From Promerops cafer (lineage: Eukaryota; Chordata; Aves; Passeriformes; Nectariniidae), in NCBI GenBank assembly GCA_013398275.1, contig VZSE01002468.1:699029-763028 (forward strand): a stretch of DNA of 64,000 bases, written 5' to 3'. The notes under the pieces are model-generated. The model was not told where the DNA came from. It saw only the letters and a list, made by a program, of their open reading frames with translations, and searched no databases. Position numbers and translations under genes: made by a program. Shown one piece after another: positions 12,701 to 21,800 of this stretch. Positions within the stretch are counted from its first letter, which is position 1. Every line of letters begins with the position of its first letter.

Positions 12701-13079
12701 TGCCAAAAGTAACTCATTGAGAACATCTCGGTGTAAAACATTGAGTTTACTTCTGTTTAATCTCTATCTCAAAAAGACACTGTGGTCATTACTAACCTAA
12801 AAATGCCACAAAATGGAGAGCTGGCTCTCAGGTGCATTACAAATGAAATCAGGTGTGTTACCATTCAAAACAGTGCTCTGCTAGAGGATTGGATCTGTGT
12901 TTTCAGTCAAGCAGACCTCCCACAAACTTCAGAAAGGCAACTTATTTACATAAAAACTGCAGGGAAAGGCCCTTTAATTCTTAAGTATGAGTCAGCTTTT
13001 ATGTTTCACTTCTAAATGAGGATTTTTATAATCAGCAGAGAAAGGAAAACCAGACTGAGGTGCTACTTAGGCTGTTAGC
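9789..13079 (-). other. STXBP5L intron 1, repeat-poor stretch
   Basis: This is AT-rich inferred intron with no recognised exon. Its only distinct element is the long perfect hairpin at 11844-11887. Several 60-110 codon frames exist but show no family resemblance and no splice-site context. Confidence 0.55.
11844..11887. repeat. Perfect 19-bp inverted repeat (hairpin)
   Basis: The left arm TTGAATTTGTTGAGCATGA (11844-11862) and right arm TCATGCTCAACAAATTCAA (11869-11887) are exact reverse complements, separated by the 6-nt loop TTAACC. The stem has no mismatches. It lies in STXBP5L intron 1. No flanking target-site duplication or transposon ends were recognised. Confidence 0.95.
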
Positions 13080-13490
13080 CCAGACGCCTCGACCCTGCAG
13101 ATAACAAACCAAAACTGCCATTAGCTTTACCCAGCTCTGCGTGCAGCAGGATCACAGATCACGGCTCCTTAAATATGCAGCCCGTCCAACTTATGTAACT
13201 GAACATGCAAATACCCAATTGAAATACCAGAAGTGCTGCACACCAAAAGCTCGGGGAGGGCGGAATTTGGGTTACGTGCGTGCCGGTGTACTTTTAACTC
13301 GATTCAGAGCGACCAAGGCACAAATTCTGGCTGGTCTCTGGCCCCCTGGAGCAGGCAGGGGGAAGCTGCGCCTGCACCAGGCCCCACTGGCCCCGGTTCC
13401 CTCGCAGCTTCTGGGGCTCCCTTCCAACACGCTCCCGGTGCTCCTGAAGTGCGACAGAGCTGCTGAAGTGGAGCCCGTGGAATAAACACT
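13080..13490. promoter_or_regulatory. Small CpG-rich patch in STXBP5L intron 1
   Basis: A GC-rich island of roughly 250 bp (about 13240-13490) stands out from the AT-rich intron, with about 15 CpG dinucleotides. Just before it, at 13205-13212, is a perfect POU octamer ATGCAAAT. Long overlapping frames on both strands reflect low stop-codon density in GC-rich DNA and resemble no protein I recognise. An internal enhancer or an alternative first-exon promoter is possible, inferred from composition only. Confidence 0.35.
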
Positions 13491-15460
13491 GCAGAGTGTC
13501 AGGAGCACATGATCACCCAGGGGTTTGGAAGTTCGCTTTCGGCATACCTTTGTATCTTGGAAAAAGGAAGCCGGTATTTTGTGTACCATAGACTTCTGCA
13601 GTAACATGCATTCATAAACAAGTGCTGCTGCAGGCAACCAAAAGGTTTCCTACACAGATATTTACGCTGTTGAGAAGATTTTAACCTGAGAGCTAAGACA
13701 GGCAAATATTGGCTACTGAAATCTTCTTCAAGTGACATATTCCTTTACACATATTCCAAGTAGATCTATCAGGACATAACACAGTCTTCAAGTAATACCA
13801 AAGCAAATGAGGGAAATCATGGAGATAAGGAAAAAAAAATTAATTTCATCTTATGTTGCTTATTTTCAGAAATATGCCATACAAAATAAGAATATATCTC
13901 ACTAAATACAGATCTTTGTCCCTATCACAGGACTTAAACATGAAAAACCATGTTGAGTTTTAGCCTTACCTAAAAATCTTTGAATGCCAGACCTTCTAAT
14001 GATATTTTAATGTACCTTGATTGTTTGTGTTATCTTTTTACTGATGTGACAAAAATGGGAAATCACTGTACTGAATACCTGGAGTTTCACAAAATGCTTA
14101 ATTACTGTGTACCTAAGCAAAGGTAGTCAAATCCAAGCCTGGGAAGCAGGTATGATTCTAATGAACTCATCACTGACACTCTATTAAACTACAGAATCAT
14201 TTGAGTCAAAAGGCTGGAACCTGTTGTGGTTCAGGATGGCAAAGAACTATAAGAAAAAAAGAATTAGAATTTTGTAGAACCTATCTAAAGGTATCTGAGT
14301 CTTTAAGCCATAGGGGCTCATCCTTCTCCCCTTGAACTCCCCAAGAGTTTTTGACACCAGCTGTAGCTGAAAGCCAAAGAGAATTAGAAACATGGTATCT
14401 GTGATCAGGGAAGCTGTGTGTCTCACAAGGACCAGATCTGCACACAAAATGTCTCTTAGGCTTGTCTTGGTTGTTTGTATTTCTTTCTTCTTTCCAAAAC
14501 ACAAAAAGAAATAACAATGTGCTGGAGTTAAATGTAATCTCTCAATTTGTATCTGATTAATAAAAGTAAAGTATACTTAATAGGTGGAGTCCATTCACTC
14601 CTATTAGTGCAAATTGCACTAATTAAAAATTCTGGTTTTGAAGCTTCTAATCAAAACAAATGAGCAAACAAAACTTCTAGTAAGGCCACCAGAATTCACA
14701 TAAAACTGACAATACAGGTAATAGTAGAAGACCATAATCTCCTTTCATATTTTGTCTTCATTACAAAAGTATGATTTTTATATTCCAGAGCAGATCAGAA
14801 GTACCAAATAGTTTGTACTGTTTTACAGGTGCAAGTGTTTAAGACCACCACTAAAAGCTTTGTTGCAGGAAACTGATACAAACCAAAATACATACAGGGA
14901 TATCTTAGGCTTTCTACTCACAGAAAATTCCCACTTAAGGAAGTGAAAACACATAAAAACCAGAAGAGATTTGGCAACTTTTGGTATTTATGCTGTCCCA
15001 CTAAGTTTGCTATCATGAAATCAGAAACTTCAGTACTAATGGTAAACAGCCACCCTGAATCTACATCCAGCTCCTCACAAATAATTGAAGTCCTGGGTTC
15101 AGTAGTCACTGCACTGTCTTTTATTTCTAGCTCGTGCCTTTTTCTTAAGATAGAGAAGGAAAGGCAGGGAGGGGAAATAGGTACATAGAATCTTCAATTT
15201 CTAATGACTTGTAAATGTTATCGGTACTAACACCGATGGATTTGCTTTCCTGCCCACAATCCTGTCAGCAGTTTGGGGTCCAAGTGTGAACTTGGAATTC
15301 GGCCCTGAGTGCTGAAATCAAGATTTCTACGAATTTACTGACCACCCCAACTCTGCAGCAGGAAGAAAAAAGCACCCACTGGATCTCTGTCTTTTCATTC
15401 CAAAGTCCTTATACAACCACTGCAGTTCTCAAGTAAAACGCTTACTGATATCATATTACT
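13491..15460 (-). other. STXBP5L intron 1, proximal part
   Basis: This is inferred intronic sequence between the CpG-rich patch and the G-run cluster near the exon 1 donor. It is AT-rich, without recognisable repeats, RNA genes or exons. The several 60-85 codon frames do not resemble known proteins. Confidence 0.55.
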
Positions 15461-15461
15461 A

Positions 15462-15482
15462 CCCCCCCCCACCCCCCACCCC
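15462..15482 (-). other. G-tract cluster just inside STXBP5L intron 1
   Basis: On the plus strand there are C runs of 9, 6 and 4 separated by single A residues. In the STXBP5L pre-mRNA this reads G4-U-G6-U-G9, about 48-68 nt downstream of the exon 1 donor. Such tracts can form an RNA quadruplex and can act as intronic G-run splicing enhancers. That function is inference here. Confidence 0.6.
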
Positions 15483-15529
15483 AGAGTAGCTTCTATTATT
15501 TCCATAGAAAATAAAAATACAACCTTTAC

Positions 15530-15721
15530 CTTACAGATCTGAAAATAATCTGAAGTGAGCGTCTCCTGGATCTCCTCTCTGGGTGTCCCTGCAGCTCCCG
15601 CAGTCCCTCCTGGGTGCACGGAGCCGCCACCAGCCCCACTTCCACTGCCACCGCCACTGCTTCCAACAGGGGATGCGGCAGTTAAACCATCCAAAACTTT
15701 GCGAAAATTAAATTTCTTCAT
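15530..15721 (-). CDS. STXBP5L: STXBP5L (tomosyn-2), first coding exon
   Basis: Tomosyn-2 is a large cytosolic WD40 protein with a C-terminal R-SNARE-like motif that binds syntaxin/SNAP25 and restrains regulated exocytosis in neurons and endocrine cells. This exon gives the first 64 residues. The start MKKFNFRKVLDGLTA matches the tomosyn-2 N-terminus as I recall it (tomosyn-1 begins MRKFNIRKVLDGLTA). A Gly/Ser-rich low-complexity linker (about residues 17-46) follows, then EEIQETLTSDYFQICK, after which the WD40 propeller begins in the next exon. The exon ends AAG|GTAAAG, a good phase-0 donor. The ATG at 15721-15719 has A at -3. An in-frame upstream GTG at 15775 would add 18 residues but is not needed to match the family. 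The remaining exons lie left of the window. Confidence 0.93.
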
Positions 15722-15777
15722 TTTGGAAAAATCTTTAGGAAGATTTGGGGGGGGAGAAAGGATGTGTCGTAACACAT
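15718..15777 (-). other. Upstream ORF overlapping the STXBP5L start
   Basis: An ATG at 15777-15775 opens a 19-codon frame that stays open until TGA at 15720-15718. The stop overlaps the STXBP5L ATG in the arrangement ATGA. If the mature 5' UTR contains this segment, the uORF could reduce initiation or allow termination-reinitiation at the main start. A pyrimidine-rich tract followed by AAAG, with a possible exon start at 15732, could instead be a 3' splice site that removes the uORF. The sequence alone does not decide. Confidence 0.5.
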
Positions 15778-16239
15778 TCAGCTACATGTAGCGACCGAGA
15801 AAGTCTTTAATGGTCCTCCGAGTGAGGCAGCACTTTAAGTCTCTTGTACCAAACAGAATGGCAATATTAGGTATAATTGATTGAAAAATACAAAGGCTTC
15901 ATTTTGTCAGACGCAAAAGCTACCTGGAAGGGTCCTTTCCAAAAATAAATAAATAAATAAATAAAAAATCCACAAGCAGCGGGACTAAGATTTACGTTCA
16001 AACAAGGAACAATGGAACAACCGCCATCGGGTTCTCTCACAAAATCCACATTTAGCAGTGGTCAAAACAGAAAAGTAAATAAAAAATTCAAGCCGGCATC
16101 CAAAACAGTGGGATCCATCTCTCTACCTGATCTGCCTAGTATCTGCCTTCGGCACTTGATTATTTCAGCAAAACTACCAAAATGCGTCTACATTCAGTTT
16201 CCCCTTCCCCTCAAAACCCCTTTGAGCCAGGGGTATCTT
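15778..16239 (-). other. STXBP5L 5' flank or 5' UTR/intron
   Basis: This lower-GC stretch joins the coding exon to the CpG island. It contains an (AAAT)n microsatellite at 15942-15967. On the minus strand a donor-like CAG|GTAGAG has its GT at 16126-16125. Whether it is contiguous 5' UTR or includes a small 5' UTR intron cannot be determined from sequence. Confidence 0.4.
15942..15967. repeat. (AAAT)n microsatellite
   Basis: About five to six AAAT units lie between the CpG island and the STXBP5L coding exon. Read on the STXBP5L sense strand it is TTTA-rich. Confidence 0.9.
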
Positions 16240-16500
16240 TGCCCCCGAGGTTTCCGAGGAGCAGATTTCCAGCTCCCAGCCGCTGGTGCGACTCCTGTTT
16301 CTGGTTCCCTGCCCACCCCAGCAAATGCCGGCAGCCGCTGCCGCACTCGGTGCTCCTCTCTCTCCCCTCGGGCTCCACGGCGGGGTGCGAGATGCGGGGT
16401 GCGAGCCCCCTCGCTCTCCTCGCCGCCCCGGCCGCCGCTCCGTGAGGAGCGATGGCAGCGAGCGACCCCCTAAGCCAGTCCGGCCGTCCCGGGCTGACCA

Positions 16501-16518
16501 CCCGTCCCGTCCCGTCCC
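16501..16518 (-). promoter_or_regulatory. G-quadruplex motif in the promoter CpG island
   Basis: Four CCC runs spaced by GT on the plus strand read GGGACGGGACGGGACGGG on the STXBP5L sense strand. This is an ideal G3 quadruplex motif with 2-nt loops. Promoter quadruplexes are often reported in CpG islands; a role here is inference. Confidence 0.6.
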
Positions 16519-16846
16519 TGCGCTGACGGACCCCCCGCCCGTCCCGATCACCGAGCCTGTGCCGCTGCCGTGCTCTCCCCCCGGAACCGCTCCGGCGGGA
16601 CCGGGCTCCCTCCGGCGCCGGGGGGACGCGGGGCGGGGAGGGGCGGGTGAGGAGCGGAGCGGGGCAGGTGAGCGGGCAGCGGAGGGAGGCGGTGGCGGCT
16701 CCTGCCCGCCCGGCGCGCTCGCAGCCGTTCTCCGAGGTACTGAAAGCTCCGGCAGCGTCAGCCGCAGCTCCTCCTCCTCCCCCTTCCTCCTCCTCCTCTC
16801 TCTCCCTGCCTCCCGCCCCCGTCCGCCAGGCNGATCCGCAGCCTTT

Positions 16847-16852
16847 GATTGG
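16847..16852 (-). promoter_or_regulatory. CCAAT box (NF-Y type)
   Basis: GATTGG on plus is CCAATC on the STXBP5L sense strand, inside the CpG island with GC boxes at 16907-16938. NF-Y sites in this context commonly lie within about 100 bp upstream of a start site. That would put a start near 16750-16800, which is tentative. Confidence 0.45.
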
Positions 16853-17127
16853 AGCGCTGCGAGGATGGGCACCCACTCTCACGAATAGGAGAGCAGCTCC
16901 GCGACGCCCCGCCCCCAGCCCGGCGGGATGGGCGGGGCCGGGGAGCCCCCGCCCCACTGCGGCGGGAGCGGCAGCGGCCCCGGAGCTGCTGAGGGGGAGC
17001 GGCCCCGGGGCAGCGGGGCTGGCGGGGAGCTGGGTCTGTGGCGGTGGGGAGGACTGAAAGTTGGTGTCGCAGCCTTAGCTGCATGCGGGAGGTCGAACAG
17101 ACCCAAAATTTGGCATGAAGTTGTGTC

Positions 17128-17365
17128 AGGGGATATTGGGGTTGGATATTAGGAAAAAGTTCTTTCACCCAGAGGGTGGCTGAGCACTGGAACGGGCTCC
17201 CCAGGGAAGTGGTCACAGCCCCAAGCCTGACAGAGTTCAAGAAGTGTTTGGACAATGCTCTCGGGCACATGGTGTGACTCTTGGGGATGGTCCTGTGCAG
17301 GGCAAGAGATGGACTCAATGATTCTTGTGGGTCACTTCCAACCCAGGATATTCTGTGATTCTGTG
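17128..17365 (+). mobile_element. CR1 LINE 3' end (5'-truncated)
   Basis: Recognisable CR1 phrases in order are 'gttggatattaggaaaaagt', 'gggctccccagggaagtggt', 'gacagagttcaagaagtgtt' and 'cacttccaacccaggatatt', with a tail of two ATTCTGTG units. About 240 bp survives. It begins only some 30 bp beyond the STXBP5L CpG island and points away from the gene. Confidence 0.93.
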
Positions 17366-17845
17366 CAAATGTCACGGGAGGTGACGATCTTGGCAGTGGC
17401 AGAGAGGGGTCCTGAGTGAGGAGCCCCCATTTCTCGCCGTGGCACGCAGGGGTCTGTGCGGGTCGGTGCTCAGCCCGCGCACTGACGTTGTCTCCTCGGG
17501 GGCAAATCCCTTTTTCCTTCCCAGGAGGAATACAAAGGACCCAGGGCTCCCCTTCCCGAGGCTCGCTCCGAAGCCGTGCACATCGCCTGGGACGGCTCTG
17601 TGGCCTCGGAAGCGCGATCCGGCACACGAGGTGTTACACTGCACACAAGCCTCTATAAAAAGGTTATTCAGGTCAGGAACAAATGAGGCAGCGATTAAAA
17701 GTGACTCATGGCACAGCGCTGTCAACGTGGTTGGAAGCCGAGAACTGAATAAAATGGTGTAAGGAATAAGCACATAACACCTCTCCTCTCCTTTATAGAA
17801 ATTAATCTGTAACACCTCACCAAAGACTTGCACATTCCTCACACT

Positions 17846-17879
17846 TGAGGTGACCAATGAGTGCACACTGGTCACCTCA
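17846..17879. repeat. Perfect 11-bp inverted repeat
   Basis: TGAGGTGACCA (17846-17856) and TGGTCACCTCA (17869-17879) are exact reverse complements around a 12-nt spacer. Each arm contains GGTCA/TGACC, the core of nuclear-receptor half-sites. It lies about 0.8 kb upstream of the CpG island. Confidence 0.85.
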
Positions 17880-18823
17880 TTTTTCAGATGTTTTAGGGGT
17901 GCCTACTGTAGTTCTGATACCCACTCTAACCCCTAATTTGTTTTTTATGATTCTTACGGTTGTGTGAATAAGATAATAGTTTTTATTTCAGCATCTTACA
18001 CTGAGATCCATGCTATTTTTTCATTTTAGCTCATCCCTTTGTGTTCACAGGTACTCCCCATCTGCATGATAAAAAGATTTCATTAAAGTTCAAAGAATAA
18101 GCTTTCACTTAATGACCTCATGAAAAATAAAGGGTACATTGCTGATGAAACTGGAAAGGTTGATAGGTTTCTGTAGCCAGGAAAAAAAGGGAACATAACT
18201 TTGTATGGGAAACAAAATATATGAGGACTATGGCAAGGAGACAGAAATGAAAAAAGGCATGGAACTGAGTAAGCAAATCTGTAAAGATAAAAGTACAGAG
18301 TTTTGGAGAATGAGGAAAAGTCAAAACCCAATTGAAGCTATTTGAAGAATGTCATGTCGTACTAGTATTATGTTCACCAGAGGCAATGCAAGTCAAAAAA
18401 AAAAGGCTAACAAAACCCAAAAGGAAGATAACAACATGAATTGTAAATAGGAAAGGGAAAGATAAGGTTAAAAATGAAATAATTAGGATGAAGAAAATGT
18501 CACAGAGACTTGCAAAACATCTAGGAGTCAGGGGGTACTAGAGGAAGAAAATCTGATAACACAATAGTTTTACAGTTCTAGGGAGGACAGAGATAAGACA
18601 GTTTGTTTTAAGTCAAGAAAAAGATTAAAATTAGAAGAATGAATGATAACTTTGGAGTTGGAATAAGGTGCAGACATTTTTTGAATACTAACAACATTTC
18701 TCTTCCAGAGAATTGCCATGGAGAGCTGGGTATTGATGATTAGATACTACCTCAGAGTATCCGAAAGGGCAAGCAAGGATTCTCACACTGCCAGTGTGCT
18801 GTTAGGAAAACTGACTTGTAGGG

Positions 18824-18870
18824 AAAAAAAACCAAAACCAAAACCAAAAACAAACAAACAAACAAACAAC
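18824..18870. repeat. A/C-rich simple repeat
   Basis: Low-complexity AAACC units pass into AAAC units (caaacaaacaaacaaac). There is no associated element to suggest a retrotransposon tail. Confidence 0.85.
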
Positions 18871-21800
18871 GGACAATAAAATATAACCAGTCCTGTTTAT
18901 GAACACCAACTGAGAAAAAACTTGGTCTCACTACTGGTACATGTAAGGCATCTATGTCCCTTTTGAACATTTTTCTCTCAGCTGGACACAAATCCAGAAG
19001 CAGAGAGAGAATGATGGAAATGAGAGTTGTGGGATGGTGCAGAGCGAGACAGGACCGTGTAGGACATAGGCAAACTGAGTAACAGTTTTGACAGGCACAG
19101 AAAGGAGCCCCATTGAATGACCACATTGCTGAGAAGTTTTGTTGTATGACAACAACCAAAAAAAGGGAACAATTGGGTTTTGACACAGTAAAAAAACCTG
19201 TTGTTTCTTTCTTTTTTTTTTTCCAGTGGAGAAACAAGCAGTAGACACGAGGCATTCTGTTGCTGACTTGTACTGGTTGAGGTGGTATTGGAGTTTCATA
19301 GGACACTTGTGACATTGCCACCACGAGTTTTAATAGAAGTTGATAAAATTAGGAAAATGTGGAAAGATTTTAGATGTTAAATTGATACATAAATGAAGTT
19401 AAATGAGACATTCCAGTACATTGTGGGAAATATGTATCTGAATTTGTATTTTAAATAATGATGTTTCTCTTCAGTGGTTTTTCTGAATAGTATCTCTTAC
19501 ATTTAATAGTCATCTTGTTCTGCAAGGTCAAACAGAAACCAAATGTTAAAAGGATAACAGCTTGCTACAAAGATTTTACTGAGAGAGAGGATTTTTAACA
19601 GTCCACACCAACAAAATTCATATGAACTTTCATTCTGATTTTTGCTTAAGGTATCTTGTGATTATGTGCAGTAATATAAAAAGACTGCTCAGAATCAACC
19701 CTGGCAAAGGAGAGTAATATTAATTCAGTGTTCTCTCAGTCTGATTCAAGAGCTGACCAAGAAAATGAAGAATTGGGAAAGATGTGCTTAGATCAGCTGA
19801 CTAGAAAGTGATTATATTAGAGATTGTATACGTTTTGTGTATAACTGATCATTAATGTTCTGGTCAGTTCTCTTTCTTGTTTGTTTTTTTTTTAATAGCA
19901 AATCCTGCTTCAGCCCATGGACTAGAATTTCCTGACTTTTCAAAGCTGCAAACATTATTTTAATCTCAGGTTATATTTTTGGCAGTTTAAAAAAAATACA
20001 TGCAGAAGTGTGCAATAAGTGAAGGTTTCACAGTGGACACTTTTTAAGTGATTCATGTGAGTGCCTTTGATAAACCATGTATTGGCAGTGAAAAGCAATG
20101 ACCCTTGAGAGAAATCACTGTATGCCCACCAGCAGCAGACTAGACCACAGCCTTGCAACTACACCCTGACAAAAAACTTCTGTGCCTCTAGAGAAATGAA
20201 GGAAAAAGATGTAATCAAATACCAGAAACACATTTATGCCAATGCAGGCAAAACTGTGACTTTGCACAGCTACCTATTCCTCATTACACTGTGGGACATT
20301 TGCCAGTGTTACCCATGTTTCTGTGTAATTCCAGAACATCGAATGGCAGCAAGCATAGTGTTCCTGCCTGCAGAGCTTCACTAAAAATATCCCCAGTCAG
20401 TGCTGAATATCTGGTTAGAACAGCTTGCTGAACTCTATCAATTAGCCAGATCTTAATCTATTTAATGTGTTTTATTAAGACTATATAATGCTAATGTTTT
20501 AATCAAAATGTCAAGCAGTACTAAATCAGATTCATTAGGAAGGTCCAAGTCTATCACATCCATGTGGTTACCTTGATCAAACAAACTTGTAATCTCATCA
20601 AAAATTGAAGTCAGGCCTGCTTGTCAAGTCTTGTTTCCATAAAGCCATGTGGACTTGCTTTCATTACATTCCTACCTTTAACTCCTTATTGATTGAATCA
20701 CACATAGCATGACTGCTTTAATTCACATAACACCACTGTTTTGTCTGAGATTACCAAGGATGCCAGGTCTGTTATTACCTTGGTCACTCTGCTTGATTCT
20801 TGGAATAACATGAGCTTTCCTTTCATTCTTTGAATATTAGCTGTAAAAAGAGCTGTTAAAAATTAACATAAGAAGGCTGGAAGTCTCCTACTCTTTGGAT
20901 ACTCAGGTGCCATAGAGACTGCTGATTGAAAAACAGCAGTGCCATTCTCATCCTACAGAGGTGTCAATGGATAGAAAGATAATTCATCATCCTCATGTAA
21001 TATTAATACATTATCATTTTTCTTTCTTTTCACAAGTACAGGATGGAAATATTTACCATAAAAATGAGATCTTTTATGCATGCTTTGAGACCAGATTTCT
21101 TAATGAAGAAGCTATGGAATGTGTCTCTACAAAACTGAGAATGTAATTTTGTAATAAGAACTCCATTTTGTGCAGTAGGCAAAGTACAGGTGTAAATTAG
21201 CCCATGGGTAGAGTCCCCCATGAATAAATCACCTGAGCTTGAGGTGATCTGTTCTCATTGCTGCAGAAAAGGTCCTGCATCCATTTGAGCTCTTGGGGGG
21301 TTTTTGTCCCTTCAGCAATGCATTAATTTGCTAGGATAGTCAATAGTTTTATTTGGGGTTAATGAGCTGGATTAGCTCTGCACAGAGTCAGACAAGTCCT
21401 AGAGGCAGTGCAAAGAAAGGCAGGGCCACGGACCTGGACAGAAAGATGAGGGTAGCCCCACTTTTGTTAAATGTAGTTTGGCTCGGGTGTACACTAAAAA
21501 TTCATTATGATGGTGGTGTGTTGAGCTGTATTCCAAATACATGCCCTGCTCAGGAAGGGCTGCATATCTCAGTGAAGAGCTGTCCCAAGCCACCTGAACA
21601 GCAGCTGGGGACAAAGAGACTGGCCTGTTGTGATGGAGCAATGCGGGGTTTTGCAGAGGGTTCTCCCAAGGCTCTGGGACTCAACCTAGATTTGGTTGCT
21701 CTGAAGCAGGGGTACTTTTCTAACAGGTTGTGGGGTCCAAAGTGTTAAAGAAGCCACAGAGGAGCTGAAGCCTCGGTGATGGCACAGAAGTAACTTGCTT

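Larger units (their letters stand above)
16240..17095 (-). promoter_or_regulatory. CpG island, STXBP5L promoter
   Basis: This is very GC- and CpG-rich DNA of about 0.85 kb, immediately upstream of STXBP5L exon 1. Sp1-type GC boxes are at 16631-16636, 16641-16646, 16907-16916 and 16930-16938. An inverted CCAAT box (GATTGG on plus) is at 16847-16852. No TATA box is evident, as expected for a dispersed-initiation CpG-island promoter. Base 16832 is an unresolved N. The 130-290 codon frames on both strands are compositional, with no recognisable protein. Confidence 0.85.

Noticed and set aside
15722..15775. N-terminal extension of STXBP5L by 18 residues in the same frame
   Set aside because: It begins at GTG and not ATG, and the protein family starts at MKKFNFRKVL or MRKFNIRKVL.
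15555..15791. Proline-rich plus-strand frame opposite STXBP5L exon 1
   Set aside because: It is the antisense of the Gly/Ser linker codons of the real exon.
16174..17106. Several 130-290 codon frames on both strands in the CpG island
   Set aside because: GC-rich DNA has few stop codons; the products are Pro/Arg/Gly/Ala-rich with no known domain, and the region behaves as the STXBP5L promoter.
18752..19324. 190-codon minus-strand frame
   Set aside because: It reads the pyrimidine-rich strand, where stop codons are depleted; no domain, splice context or conservation evidence is visible.
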